The notes under the pieces: model-generated
Database searches by the model: none
Told to the model about the DNA's origin: nothing
Seen by the model: the letters and a program-made list of their open reading frames with translations, nothing else
Source of the DNA: Cylicocyclus nassatus
Lineage: Eukaryota; Nematoda; Chromadorea; Rhabditida; Strongylidae
NCBI GenBank assembly: GCA_958299035.1
Contig: CATQJL010000112.1
Location: forward strand, 53,248,463-53,312,462
Length of the DNA stretch: 64,000 nt
Reading direction: 5' to 3'
Shown here: piece after piece, positions 1-11,355 of the stretch
Layout of the letters: the number at the start of each line of letters is the position of its first letter
Position numbering within the stretch: position 1 is the first letter of the stretch
Position numbers and translations under genes: made by a program

Positions 1-1
1 A

Positions 2-583
2 CATATAAAGAATATATTAGGTATAGACCATAACAGTTACAAACCTATACGATTAATTTATAGTTACTTACCAGCTATTTCCAGGAAAATATTCAATTAT
101 AACAAATTTCTTTCTAAACTAACTTTATGCGATTTATTTTATATGATTAATAACAAATGTAAATGCTTTGATGAAGAATATAAAAGTTTTATAGATAAAA
201 GTCATGGTCATGTTATCACAAGAAATTTAGATATAATTAAATACATAATATTAAAATCAATTATGGATAAAGGTACTAATTACAGAATTAATAATTCTTT
301 TTGTGACAAACAGCTTACAGAATGAGTACAATATACTGTAGATAAATTAGTCATACAATTTAGAAGACATTATAGAATTGATTTATATAAAAAATCTATA
401 ATCGTAAACTACTTGACTTCCACATTTCTTAAAAAAACTTAAATCATTAATTTATAATAATATCGATATAATCGATAGTAATTTTATTACTAAAAACAAA
501 TTCAACAAAAAACTTTTTGATAATTTTGTTATATGTCCTCTGGATAAAGGAAAAAATAATTATGGTATTACATGTATGAAATA
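2..583 (+). pseudogene. Penelope-like element PLE-1, N-terminal part of RT ORF (decayed, cut by window start)
   Basis: One frame stays largely open from base 2 to about 440, with a stop near base 323, and resumes to about 580. It contains a short GHVIT...L.I segment followed by KGTNYR, an arrangement I associate with the N-terminal domain of Penelope-like reverse transcriptases, and near 545 a DKGK block that usually precedes the RT fingers. Base composition is very AT-rich, unlike the LTR elements further on. The reading continues past the foldback cluster, in 3206-3234 and from 4808, so this is the 5' part of the same ORF as the RT at 5134-6249. Stops and frame slips make it non-functional. 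Assignment to PLE is inferred mainly from the downstream part. Confidence 0.55.
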
Positions 584-1601
584 TTAGGTCGTTCCGAAAG
601 TTCTTTCCGTTTTTACAACCTATCATAAAAACACATAGAATGAAGGTAAGGAAACGCTTCAGGCATTGTCCGACGCAGCTTTTCTTCCTCTTTTCAACAG
701 TCATATTTCTGTGTCGCTTGGTCTTGTGGTCAGTGAGATAATGGTCGAGATTTCAAACCCATGGTTTTTACCATGTCCAACTTTGGCGATTTTTGACAAT
801 TTTCTTTTTTGACTTTTCAAGAAGCTTCAATAACAGTCCGATAGAGTAAACAAAGTGCAATTTAATGATTTTTTGGCATCTATTGCTAGCGCTAAAATTT
901 TTTTAGAACTATTTTTCTGATGCTATCAGATTCCACTTTTGGTGATGTCAAGAACTATAGAACAAAAAACGGCTTACAACTAAGGTGTCATTCGATGCAG
1001 CTTTTCCTCTTTTTTCTATTGAGTATTTTTCTTCCCAATTTGTGGGGGTTTTTGGCGATAAAATTTCCATAACTCTTGATTTTGGACCCGACTGAGGATG
1101 TGCACGTAAAATGCGAAATCTTATATTTCGAAGCGGTAGACACTCAATCACTTTGTAAAAATAGTGAACAATCATAAACGACTTTTGATAGTGTCAAAAT
1201 CCGAAGATTCGCTGATGTTCGGAGCGTTTAAGTTTTTTGTGACTTCGAAAAAGTGAAGACTTTTGGAAAAGTTGTCTCAAAAAATATTGAGAAGCCAGTC
1301 GAAATTGCCAGAAAATTCCATTAAATTGCGCTTTGTTTTCTCTATTGGGCTGTTATTAAGCTTCTCGAAAAGTCAAAAAAGAAAATTGTGAAAAATTGCC
1401 AAAGTTGGACATAGTAAAAACCATGGGTTTGAAATTTCGACCATTATCTCACTGACCACAAGAGCAAGCGACACAGAGATATGACTGTTGAAAAGAGAAA
1501 GAAAAGCTGTGTCGGACAATGCCTAAAGCGTTTCCTTACCTTCATTCCACGTGTTTTTATGATAGGTTGAAAAAACGGAAAGAACTTTTAAAACGACCTA
1601 A
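584..1601. mobile_element. Foldback/MITE FB1, mariner-type ends
   Basis: The whole element is one long imperfect palindrome centred near 1095. The left end TTAGGTCGTTCCGAAAG is matched in reverse by the right end, and the arms pair over their full length (for example the GGTAAGGAAACGCTTCAGG block at about 645 and its complement near 1530). Each end abuts a TA dinucleotide (582-583 and 1602-1603), the target duplication expected for Tc1/mariner transposition. It has no coding capacity; short ORFs inside are by-products of the palindrome. It interrupts PLE-1. Confidence 0.8.
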
Positions 1602-1603
1602 TA

Positions 1604-2260
1604 CAGAGTGTCCCAAAAAAATGTGAACACTGTTTGATCGTTAATAACTCCGTTGTTTTTATGTCTTTCGCAGAGCTTGAAGCACCATTCTGTAGAGCGA
1701 GGTTCAACTTAGATTTGTGGCATGGAATGGATCACCGATCGCTTTTCATTACTGTAGGAATACGGTATGAACTTCTGGCATGTGGATCTATTGTGAAATA
1801 TGCCATTTGACAAAATTTTTTTTAAAAAACCTGAAAAATCGTGTACTAAGGGTTTAGCGCACGCTGATTTTCCTTTTTACGAGTGTTTTTAGCTTTTTTG
1901 ACGGTGTAATCACATTTTTGACAAATGCTGGAAATTCAGTTATTAAGGTTTACCTGGGATAAGCTTAAAAAGAAGCGTCACAGTGAAGTGGAAATTTCAT
2001 AATCGAACTCAGCGGCTTCCATTGCCCATGCATAAAAGTTTTTGGCTTGCTTGGTTTTGTTCCGAGGCAGAATATGGCTTTCAACGGCTTAAAATCCTAC
2101 CGTAATCCTACAGTAATGAAGAGAGATCGACGATTCGCTCCACATTGTAGATCTAAGTTAGGCCCCGCTCTATAGAATGGTGCTTTAAGCTCGGCGGAAG
2201 ACATAAAAGCAAGGGAGTTATTAACGATCAAACAGTGTTCACATTTTTTGGGACACTCTG
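1604..2260. mobile_element. Foldback/MITE FB2, CAGAGTGTCCC ends
   Basis: A palindromic element of about 657 bp. The left end CAGAGTGTCCCAAAAAAATG is matched by CATTTTTTGGGACACTCTG at the right, and the pairing continues inward through the GATCGTTAATAACTCC block. TA lies at both ends and is shared with FB1 on the left and the FB3 side on the right. The ends differ from the TTAGGTTG group, so it is a second foldback family, probably also from the IS630/mariner group. A decayed relative of its interior lies at about 57535-57860. Confidence 0.78.
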
Positions 2261-2265
2261 TATTA

Positions 2266-3203
2266 TTAGGTTGTCAAGAAAATAATGTCCGTTTTTATTT
2301 GCTTGCTTTAACAAAGCAACCAGACTCAACCAACAAAGGGTAAGGGGTACTGTTCGATAGAGCAAAGCAAGCTCTACAAGATGGCACTCATGTCTTTGCG
2401 CCATGCTTGATCCACGGAGAGTTCGAACTCAAAACCTAACGATTTCCAAATGCCCAAAAAATCGAAAAAAATCAGATCTTCGTCCAAATAATTTCTACGG
2501 ACCTCCCACTCGCTCACCAATGGTATCGATATCTGATATCCATATGTGCGATTGCCGTATTTTTTCCTTGACTAGAAACTGAGAAAACGAAAATTTCCCT
2601 GATTTTCTCAAAGCAATGCTGAGCCGTTTTTGCATATGTAGTTCTATACTACAAGCCTAGGTAAGTATAAGTGTAGATTTTCAGCCCATTCCAAGCCGTA
2701 GTTTTCGAAAAATAACGAGTTCGGATTTATTCGTTTCAGTTTCAGTGCTAAAATCGACATTTCTTGAAAAGTACCGATCGAAATAGGCTGAAAACCTACA
2801 GTTATGCTTACCTAGGCTTGTAGTATAGAAACACATATGCGAAAACGGCTCAGCATTGCTTTGAGAAAATCAGGGGAATTTTCGTTTCCTCAGTTTCTAG
2901 TCAAGGAAGAAATACGGCAATCGCACATGTGGATATCAGATATAAATAGTATTGATGTGAGCGAGTGGGAGGTCCGTAGAAATTATTTGGACGAAGATCT
3001 GATTTTTTTCGATTTTTTGGGCATTTGGAAATCGTTAGAGTTCGAACTCTCCGTAGACCAAGCATGGCGCAAAGACATGAGTGCCATCTTGTAGAGCTTG
3101 CTTTGCTCTATCGAACAGTACCCCATACCCTTTGTTGGGTTGAGTCTGGTTGCTTTGTTAAAGCAAGCAAATAAAAACGGACATTATTTTCTTGACAACC
3201 TAA
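2266..3203. mobile_element. Foldback/MITE FB3, TTAGGTTG ends with conserved core
   Basis: A palindrome of about 938 bp with ends TTAGGTTGTCAAGAAAATAA and complement, flanked by TA. About 85-120 bp inside each end lies CGATAGAGCAAAGCAAGCTC followed by TACAAGATGG, a core also found in FB6 and FB7. The arms pair almost completely, including the GAGTTCGAACTC palindrome at about 2420 and 3040. The 85-residue ORF in the right arm is a product of the inverted repeat and is not treated as a gene. Confidence 0.8.
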
Positions 3204-3236
3204 TACCTCATTATTATACTGAAAGAAATGGGTATA

Positions 3237-4805
3237 TTAGGTTGTCCCGAAAGTTCGTTTGCACCGCTTTCAAAAAATCATAACTTCTCTGCATCGTAGC
3301 GACTTTGCGCAATTCAAGCTCTATTAGAAAGCGAAAAGCATGTAGTTTCCAACAGTTCCCTTGTGACTTTCCAGCATGTACAGATTGCAGAGATAAAAAT
3401 GAAAGGACGAGAACATCCGAAATTCGGAATTTTTGAGCAAAAATTCTAGAAATTCAGAAACTGGCGATAAAACCCAGAAAAGTTATTATCATAATTTTTC
3501 TTATATTTGGTTACTGACTGAGCTAAGTTTGTGCTGATCGAGCTCTTCTTTCAAAAGTTACGATTTTCTGGGAAAAAATGCCGAAAAATTAATTTTTTTA
3601 AGAATTCTTAGAAAATCGTCCAAGTTCGACTCTCGATTAATCTCGGCATGTTGCAAGTGGCTTGTTTAGCTGGACACCGGGATTGGTATATCTTTATATA
3701 TTAGGTTGGTCCGAAAGTTCTGTCCCACCATTTTCAAAAAATCGTAATTTCTTCCTAACACAATGTTTTTGCAAGCGTAAAACCATATTAGAAAGAGCAA
3801 ATCATGTACTTTCCAAAACTGAGTTGGCTGCTACTCATTAAGCTCTGAATGCAGAGATAAAATTGGGGAAAGGAATTCATTTCAATTTCGGAATTTTTAA
3901 GCAAGCCCGTTAAAAAATCCAGAAGTGTGCCATAAAATCCAAAACAGCCAGTATCCTAGGTTTTTTGATCTTCTCTTTCCAGCTGAGCAAAATTCGCGCT
4001 GGTCGAGCTTTTTTGAAAGAAGTTATGATTTTCAAAAAAAAAATGCCAAAAAATCAGTTTCTTAAGAAAATTGATTTTTTGACATTTTTTTGAAAAAATC
4101 ATAACTTTTCGAAGAACAGCTCGATCAACGCAAACTCTGCTCAGGCAGGAAGAGGAAATGGAATAGTCTAGGATAATGCCTGTTTCGGATTTTATGGCAC
4201 ACTTTTGGATTTTTTTAACGGACTTGCTTAAAAATTCCAAAATTGGAATGAATTCCTTTCCCCAATTTTATCTCTGCATTCAGAGCTTAATGAATAGCAG
4301 CCAACTCAGTTTTAGAAAAACACATGAATTGCTCTTTCCAATATGATTTTAGTCTTGCAAAAACATTGTGTTAAAAAGAAATTACGATTTTTTGAAAATG
4401 GTGGGACAAAACTTTCGGACCAACCTAATATATCCTCATATTCTTAGGAAATCGATTTTTCGGCATTTTTTTCAAAAAATCGTTACTTTTGAAAGAAGAC
4501 CTCGATCGGCACAAACTTAACTCAATCAGTGACCAAATATAAAAAAATATGATAATGGCTTTTCTGGATTTTATCGCGCAGTTTCTGGATTTCTAGAATT
4601 TTTGCTTAAAAATTCCGAATTTCGGATGTTCTCATTCATTCATTTTTATCTCTGCAATCTGTACATGCTGGAAAGTCACAAGGGAACTATTGGAAACTAC
4701 ATGCTTTTCGCTTTCTAATAGAATTTGAATTGCGCAAAGTCGCTATGAAGCAGAGAAGTTATGATTTTTTGAAAATGGTGCGAACGAACTTTCGGGACAA
4801 CTTAA
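3237..4805. mobile_element. Foldback/MITE FB4, interrupted by FB5
   Basis: The left end TTAGGTTGTCCCGAAAGTTC (3237) and the right end GAACTTTCGGGACAACTTAA (to 4805) are inverted copies, and the arms pair inward to about 3700 and 4430, where FB5 is inserted. TA flanks both ends (3235-3236, 4806-4807). It lies in PLE-1 coding sequence 31 bp after FB3. Arms contain no gene. Confidence 0.78.
3701..4428. mobile_element. Foldback/MITE FB5 nested in FB4
   Basis: Inverted ends TTAGGTTGGTCCGAAAGTTC and complement, with TA at both sides (3699-3700, 4429-4430). It sits inside FB4, so it is younger than FB4. Arms are about 340 bp each with a short centre near 4060. The ends are close to those of FB4 (GGTCCGAAAG against GTCCCGAAAG), so the two are related families. 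Confidence 0.78.
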
Positions 4806-4911
4806 TATATCAGTACACACAATGAGATTAATTTCTATAACAACAGTACATATGAACTAGACAATAAAGAATCAGAAACACAAATTATAAACCGACATTT
4901 AAATTTTTGTT

Positions 4912-5133
4912 CTACCCTATTTTCAGGTGTATAAGCCGCACTTTTTCCAATTTTCGCCCGGGCTGCTCAGCCGCTCCATTGTGTTTCGAGAAGCGATTTT
5001 CAAGCCCCACGATTATATCAGGCAATACGCAGCACGGTATAGGGTCCTTTGTTTGCGAGATCATTTGATGTGTTCGGGCTGGTCGCTATAAATTAGGACC
5101 ACCCCGCGGCTTATACACCTGAAAATAGGGTAG
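4912..5133. mobile_element. Small palindromic MITE in PLE-1
   Basis: A 222-bp element with near-perfect terminal inverted repeats starting CTACCCTATTTTCAGGTG and ending in the complement, about 28 bp long. The interior is more GC-rich than the AT-rich PLE around it, and PLE coding resumes on both sides. Its ends do not match the FB1-FB5 families. The exact target duplication is not clear (TA or TT). Confidence 0.7.
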
Positions 5134-6249
5134 TAATAATATCCCTATACTTACAAATAACAGTATACCTATGATATATTGTTTACCTAAATTACATAAA
5201 ACACCAATTAAATTTAGATTTATTACCGGAGCTACACATAATAGTATTAAGCCATTATCTATTGAATTAACAAATATTCTTACTTTTGTCAAAATCCATT
5301 TTAGAAGATACATGCGATCAAATAAAACTCGTAATATAAATTTCATAGATTATTGGTCAATAGATGATATAAGCATTAGTAATAAACTTAGAAACATTAG
5401 TATAAATAATCCCGAGCTAAGCAGACTTCATCAACATGTTTACTAGTTTACCCCATAATATAACCAAAAATAATACAAAAGAAATATTGAAATTATGTTT
5501 TGAAAGCGCAAACAAGAAATATATAGCCTATAATGTATATAATAAAGTTTACTACACGGATAATACTTGTAATACCAATTCACGTATACGGTATTACAAA
5601 ATAGTTGATATACTATATTCAATAGATTATTTACTTGACAACAGCTTTACCAAACTGTGTAATATACTTTTCAAACAAAAAAATAGGAGTTCCTTAAGGA
5701 GGTAGTTGCAGTCCTTTACTTGCCGATCTTACCTTAGCATGGTATGAATACAGATTTTCAAAACAAGCAAATATAAATTTCAAAATTTTTCCATTTAGAT
5801 ATATGGATGATATACTAATCATTTATAATTCTGCTATTAATATTCATAATATCTTAGAAGAAGTATATGATTATCAACTACATCTTGAGTCAACACATAT
5901 TGATGATTATCACTGCAATTACTTAGATCTACACATTAACATAAATAATGAACATATTAGTACTAAAATGTATAACAAAACAGATAATTTTAATTTTCCT
6001 ATAAAACGTTTTATACATGTAAATTCCTGTACTTCGTCTAAAATCAAACGTGCTGTTATCTACACTGAATGTTTACGAATTTCCAGAACTTGCTCAGAGA
6101 TTGAGGATTTCTTGGACAGAATTAAAAAGCTCAGAGTGATACTTAAAGGTAATGGATATACTGTAATAAAGCTATTGCTATTCTTAACAAAATCAAAAAA
6201 GTTTTTGAGTAAGCTTCTAAATTTATTAAGTTACATATTATGTATATAA
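5134..6249 (+). pseudogene. Penelope-like element PLE-1, reverse transcriptase core
   Basis: The open stretches at 5171-5446, 5436-5705 and 5803-6249 lie in successive frames and read as one RT. Visible motifs are YCLPKLHKTP with FRFITGA (5180-5235), typical of Penelope-like RT finger regions, and RYMDD at 5797-5811, the catalytic aspartate pair. A GGSCSPLLADL-like motif lies near 5695-5735 across a frame slip. After about 6190 the frame runs into a CA-rich tail with no GIY-YIG domain visible, so this may be an endonuclease-lacking lineage or a truncated copy. Several frameshifts make it inactive. PLE identity is well supported by motif order; the sub-lineage is not. Confidence 0.7.
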
Positions 6250-6263
6250 GTGTATATTTATAC

Positions 6264-6318
6264 ACCACATCACATCACATCACACATACACACACACACA
6301 CACACACAAACACACACT
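6264..6318. repeat. CACAT/CA microsatellite
   Basis: ACATC pentamers followed by a run of about 18 CA units, directly after the end of PLE-1 coding sequence. It may be the 3' tail of that element. Confidence 0.85.
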
Positions 6319-6670
6319 TAAAAAGGATTACTTTCGTGCTCTAAAGCAAAATTTTGCCTGCGTATACAATCAATAAATAACTTAACCGAGTATCCATTAT
6401 GGAAGATTCACTGCTAACGGCCTTTGTTACCCTTTACGCCCATCCATTTCATCCCAGGATGCCATCACCGGACAAGGACAAAAGAGATTCAGGTAAGTGA
6501 AATTTTACCTATTAGATAGCCCTCCTTCCTTACTGAGGAGTTCCGGGGAGGGCTATTGATAATTCCTTTACTCCATCTAAGGGTAAAAACGAAACGGAGT
6601 TTTTTACTTTTTTATTTTCATTTTTATTCTATTACCTAATAGTTTAGCTCCTTGTCATTAGGGATTTGTT
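6319..6670. other. Non-coding stretch
   Basis: No gene seen. A short inverted repeat, ATAGCCCTCC (about 6515) against GGAGGGCTAT (about 6546), could form a hairpin just after a good splice-donor-like CAG|GTAAGT at about 6490. No exon can be assigned. Confidence 0.4.
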
Positions 6671-6962
6671 TTATTCTGTGGCAAATTTGTCCTTGAACTC
6701 AAAAGTTGGCATGAAGCCACTTTCGTTTATCGGTATAATTAATCCAAATGACGTCATTTGGAAGCACGCATTGTACTTCCTGATGTTTTGCAGAAAATGT
6801 CTAGAACGTGAAGTGGTGCCTGCCATGTATGAAAGTAATGACTCAGGAGGGTCTTGCACAGGTGGCAGCTTAATTTTTCCATTCGAACAATACATTCCTG
6901 GTGGCTCTGCCGCATAATTCATAGCTCGATAGTATTCACAGATAACGTCCATCTTTTCAAAG
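6671..6962 (-). pseudogene. Helitron transposase N-terminal fragment
   Basis: The minus-strand frame contains a block with EPPGMYCSNGKIKLPP, then GTTSRSRHFLQNIRKYNACF and QMTSFG, which follow the order of the N-terminal domain before the Rep part of Helitron helicases. It stops at 6671 (GFMPTFEFKDKF then stop), well before any rolling-circle Rep motifs. The upstream part of the same ORF (to 7183) does not look like Helitron. It is a truncated remnant. A separate PIF1-type helicase piece lies at 40473-41825 on the other strand and shows more decay, so they need not be from one copy. Confidence 0.7.
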
Positions 6963-7860
6963 AACACAAGAAAACTACAAGGCGATCGAAAAAAATTACG
7001 AGCCCATGACGTGAATGCCTCTTTTAAACAACGCCCTGACAAAACTAGAGGACCTGTGCCCGCGCACACCGGTATCAGGGCCCGGCACAGATGGTCCATG
7101 TTCAAGCTGGACTTCGTTTTTGAGGTTACAGCAATGGAGATATCGTTTTTATAGAGTCCTGGGCGGAGCGAAACGACAAACAAGTTTTTACGAGTTCGTT
7201 AATTCGCAAGCGCACGAATTTCAAAGCAAGATCAAACTAACAAATGGCTAGTTTACAGGGCACAGACAATCAGTTCCAAATTTAGGCTACATGTGCAATA
7301 GTACTCCAAACTATAATAAGTAAAAAGTTCCAGGAACTTATGTGTCATAGTACCCGTTCCCAAATTTGGTTGGTTTTTAGGCCTATACCAGTCCAACCAG
7401 CTGGGCTGGTTCGCAGCGTAAATATCGGATAGCTCACATAAGTTTTGGACTTTTTTGATTTGGACAATTAGAACGCGCAAAAACTATCACAGAAGAAAGC
7501 GGGCCAAACCATTGCCTCTTACTCTTTTTTAGGCCAAAAGCATGTTGATAGATATCGCGCTCCGATCACATGTGATGTCCTTTAAACTATGTGGCGAAAA
7601 ATGCATCGCCATATTGATGAGGCAACAAATTTGTTGGTCTAGGAGGTTTTTGACCCACTAAAGTAGAGCACTGAAGTTACTGCATTCAAAGAAAGAGCCT
7701 TTAACATGCTTTTTTCTTTTGTTATAATAGATACTTAAAAATGCGTTTTTATCCCTTTTTCATTATTATATTAATCAGATAAAGGTTTCCCTACTCACTT
7801 TTAGTCAAAAAGGGACTACGTAAATTTGTAAGAAATCGAAACTTCGTTTTCAAAAATGTT
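6963..7860. other. No recognisable gene
   Basis: Short ORFs only, none with a motif I can name. Nothing else supported. Confidence 0.35.
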
Positions 7861-8256
7861 CCAAACCAAGGCGCGCCGGGCAATGTGCCAACTACCAGCT
7901 CCGCATGTCTAACTTTGAAAAAGTCGATAGAATCGATAGATAGCTAATGATTTTGAAATATTGTATTCGCAATCAGTATACTTGATTACACTTTTGTGCC
8001 AGCTCCCAGCCCCACATGTCAAACTTTACAAAAGGGCGACAAAATCGATAAAATCGATATCGATTGGTAACGAAATGAGCCTACGATGCCCGCCCCGCCC
8101 GAAGTGTATGTGTGCCAAGTTTAGTCCTGATCGGTGCAGAAATGGAATCTTCTATCTGGAACATACTTACGTAACAGACAGACAGACACACAGATACAGA
8201 CAGACACAGACAGACACACAGACGGACACACAGACAGACAGACAGACAGAAAGACA
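7861..8256 (+). repeat. Interspersed repeat with AGAC tail, copy 1 (right half)
   Basis: Contains two degenerate units of a TGTGCCAACTCCCAGC...AAAATCGATA block (7885 and 8000), then GAAGTGTATGTGTGCCAAG, GATCGGTGCAGAAATGGAAT, GGAACATAC and an AGAC microsatellite (8177-8252). The same blocks in the same order occur at 55772-56362 and in parts at 60700-60840 and 62110-62235. This copy lacks the left inverted arm. ORFs across the AGAC run are artefacts. Confidence 0.75.
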
Positions 8257-9337
8257 TTCAAATATATCAATCCGGCAGATTTTAAAACTTTACATGAACA
8301 TTTTGAATTACGAATTTCAGCAATATCGGAACGCAAAGAAGAAAAGGCAAAAGCTTGTCTAATTGGTATTTACAGTAAACGCAAGGATTATGAGCCTAAA
8401 AGAGCCACCAAATTTTGTATGCACCCAAATCGATATACTCTCTAAAAAGGCAAGGATGAGTCAATAGTAATAAGAGCTATTTCTCTTGGAATATTGACAA
8501 ACAAGTGCTTTAAACGATAGATGCTGTTCTTCTTGTTCTTTTTGAAAGCTATAATTTCGAAGTGACCTTCCCAACAAGCGCTGAAATAATCGCATAAGTA
8601 TCGAACGCAAAGCTTTTTACCTCTAAATTCTGCAGTTCTCGGCTGTGTCCAAAAACTTAAAATCATGGCATTTTAAAGCAGTAAACGCTTGCTAACTTTG
8701 CAAAGTCAAAAATTGATAATAATTGGGCTTCAAACCAGTCGAATTTCAATGTTTTACAGGGTTGTATATTCATTCCACGTTATTTCCTAAAAATTGAGAG
8801 CTTTAGGAAGAAGCATTTCAGAAACCACAGAAACGCTTTGGAGAAGACTCAAAGTAGACTTGCACTGAACGTAGTTTGTAATTTGGTTGTTGATGCACAG
8901 CTGCCAAGCTGCATGTCAATTTATATCAACTAGATGAAGAAACATCAATTGGATGAAAAAAACATGTCAAACAGCCTAAAAAACCAAATTAATGGCAAGC
9001 ACAAGCGCATAAGTGTAGGCAATCTGGGATATGAAAGAAGCGCAAAAATAGTTTTGAAAGCTTTTACAGCGTAGAAGAGCAGAGCATATTTTAAAATACA
9101 AATATCTCGCGCAACTGTGTTTTGAGATTTTTTCCCTTTTCTTTCGCGCATTTTCAAAAAGTAGAAAAAAGACAAAATGTGATGCAACAATATGGGCAAA
9201 CAATGACAAATAAAATGATGTTCAAAGAAAAAAAAGAGCAAAAAAAGGTTGAGCATCAAAATGAAACAAGAGCAAGGCAATGTTTGTCTCTTTTTATGTA
9301 TGCTGAGGCGAGCGCCGTTCAAGCAAAAACATAACAC
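8257..9337. other. No recognisable gene
   Basis: Only short ORFs in low-complexity sequence, including a pyrimidine-rich minus-strand frame at 8945-9337 that looks like chance. The sequence after 8940 may belong to the 3' flank of the inverted BEL-2 fragment that starts at 9338, but no LTR was found. Confidence 0.3.
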
Positions 9338-10446
9338 TCAAGTTGACTTTCTTATGCCTTTAACGCTACCTTCTTCGCTACCGTATCCTGATTCCTGACG
9401 GATCTCCCGAACGTCCATTTGAATTTGATCGATGCGCTGGAAGTATCGTTCTTGCTTGTTCCAGTCTTCGGGAAATTTCCTGAATCGTGCCTGGTAGTTC
9501 GCAAAGAGCCGAGTGCCTTTTTTCTGACAGTGAGAGCACCTGTCATAAGCTTTCTTGCAAAGAACTCTTCCTGCGCAATATTCCAGGCAAATTGCGCATT
9601 TTCTCTTCATTTCCAGGAATTCTCGTCATTCCCGTCCTGTCTCTCTGTGCAAGGGTCGAATTAATAGTTTCCGACTTCACTGCAGAACTCGCACGACATA
9701 TTCCTTCCGAAGTTCTCTTGGAACTTGCCATTGTATTTATTGTATTTGCGGGCCCAGCAAGTTTTCTGATCTTCAAGTTTTTCAGCATCAAAATCAAATC
9801 CGCGAATAGCCTGTCGGTTTTGATTTAGCTCCAGTTCCAGCGTAAGATCTAAGAGCCTTTCGTCAGGCAGACGAGCTTTTTCTGGTATCAAGGGCTCATC
9901 CGGCTCCTCTCTGGCCGGCTCTTCCATGATTTCCATCTCTGGCTGTTCCTGGACCTCATCTACTTCATCAGATAGCGATGCGTCTTGCATTTTAACCTCC
10001 AATACTTCGATATAGTCCTGATTACTTTGAATGATTTTGGCTTCGCGGCCCAGTTGCGCATATCCAACTTTTTTCTCCTCTTCAACTGTCGAGGCTCCTT
10101 CCTCAAGTTTTGCGGCGGCGCCATCGCCATTGTTCTTCGTTTTCCTGCCCTTCTGCTTTGCTATTGTCTTCTATCGGGGCTTCCTCTACTACCCTTCGGC
10201 AGCGTCATCCCTATCATCTTCGTTTTCTTGCCCTTTTACTTTGCTATTGTCTTCTTACAGGGCTTCTTCCTTGACCTCTGCAGCGACGCCTTTTTCCTCT
10301 TCGATGACGTGTTCGATATATGTCGATTGTGCCGTTTCATTTCCTAAATTTCTCAGCGCTTTTCGACTGCCGTCGTCAGATTGTTTATCTCTTCTTGTAG
10401 GTAGCTCATGAATTTTGGTTTGCGCATCCCTTTCCTCTTCTTCCAT
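9338..10446 (-). pseudogene. BEL-2 zinc-knuckle (gag-like) ORF, inverted copy
   Basis: Minus-strand frames at 10255-10446, 9661-10002 and 9338-9610 (or 9543-9797) read as one acidic, coiled-coil-rich protein followed by cysteine motifs: CEFCSEVG near 9680, then CAICLEYCAG, CKKAYDRCSHCQKK at about 9520-9600. This CX2C...CX2C...CX2C arrangement resembles gag-like zinc-knuckle proteins seen in nematode genomes. Several frame changes break it; a GTAAGA donor follows the first segment, so one gap could be an intron. The N-terminal two thirds are repeated almost identically, in the opposite direction, at 31636-32281. It follows an envelope C-terminal remnant, which places it downstream of pol and env and not at the usual gag position. 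Confidence 0.55.
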
Positions 10447-10932
10447 TTTCCGCGTATAACTTCTAGAATTTGTAATTATAGTCTAGGGTTGCTTACTGAT
10501 GGTAGATGGCGCTGTGTATCGTTCGAATTTCACTTCCAAATTTTTCGAGCTTCTTTATTTTGCTTGAAAATTTGTCATTTTCAACAGAGAGGCGAGTATT
10601 CGCCAGCCAAATGTGTGGAGACAAAAGTGCGTGCAGAGTAAAGTGCATGCGACTGCAATTAGAGCTAAGAGAGAGGTTTTCTATTAAGTCAGTAAGAGTT
10701 CTGATATATGCGCAAAATCGGGCCATGCTATTTCATTATAAGTTGTGCTATTTCTTTCAGTTTAGTTAGCACAATGCCATGCAGCGCTCCTACATACTTT
10801 GTAAAAGGCCTGAAACTATAAATTCCTGCTATTTTGTGCGGCATTTTATCGTGCAGTTTGAATTTTGTTTAGCGCTGCTGAAATGGAAGAGCCATGTTGA
10901 TTGTGGCGCTGAGGGTGAGCATGACACTACTA
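9793..10932 (-). repeat. Inverted duplication, left arm (partner 31150-32281)
   Basis: About 1.14 kb is present again in inverted orientation at 31150-32281 with very high identity, including untranslated parts such as the GCAGCGCTCCTACATACTTT block. The left arm joins integrase sequence at about 10930; the right arm joins envelope sequence continuously. So the right arm is in its native context and the left arm is a duplicated, inverted piece that extends further (to 9338) than the right one. Confidence 0.8.
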
Positions 10933-11127
10933 TGATACGCACCTACCTTCCTCTTATGCAAAGTAATCCTAAACGCCAAAAAAGAAAATACCAGAGTTGA
11001 ACGAGCAACCAGCGCAAACTTTGGTAAACCAAGAAATTCATTGGTATCTATAAACATATTACGCCTTACGCCCCATGGCAAGGGGGAATTTTATGGGGGC
11101 CTAATCAAATCAGTCAAACACGCCTTA
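10933..11127 (+). pseudogene. BEL-2 integrase core fragment
   Basis: The plus-strand frame reads YAPTFLLCKVILNA, then later GEFYGGLIKSVKHALY up to the FB6 insertion. This matches the end of the BEL/Pao integrase catalytic core, where the usual motif is W.GGFYERLIK. The catalytic glutamate position reads G here (FYGG), and a stop lies just upstream of YAPTF, so it is dead. The reading resumes at once after FB6 at 28720 (AAAGCATTG). Confidence 0.65.
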
Positions 11128-11129
11128 TA

Positions 11130-11355
11130 TTAGGTTGTCCCATAAGTCTTTTCATTTTTGAATTTTCGTATAATAAGTCACACAATTCTTACTCTAAATA
11201 GACATCAGGATACCATTCGATAGAGCAAAGCAAGCTCTATAAGATGGCGTTTACGCTTTCGCAGAAGCTTTAGTCTATCTCGAGTTTTAAATCAAAATCT
11301 AGAAAGTTTCGGATGGCCAAAAAACCAAAAATTTTTTATATCTTTCTTCAAAAAA
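11130..11355. mobile_element. Foldback FB6, left arm (split by LINE)
   Basis: Begins TTAGGTTGTCCCATAAGTC after a TA (11128-11129). Carries the conserved core CGATAGAGCAAAGCAAGCTC at about 11217. Its inverted partner is 28001-28717. The arm stops in an A-run at 11350-11355, where the CR1 LINE was inserted. Confidence 0.8.

Noticed and set aside
2837..3283. 85- and 61-codon plus-strand ORFs in FB3
   Set aside because: They lie in the arm of a palindrome and have no homologue-like motif.
8121..8445. ORFs rich in TDRQTDRQ or CLSVCLSV (also at 49082-49348 and 61987-62226)
   Set aside because: They are readings of AGAC microsatellites.
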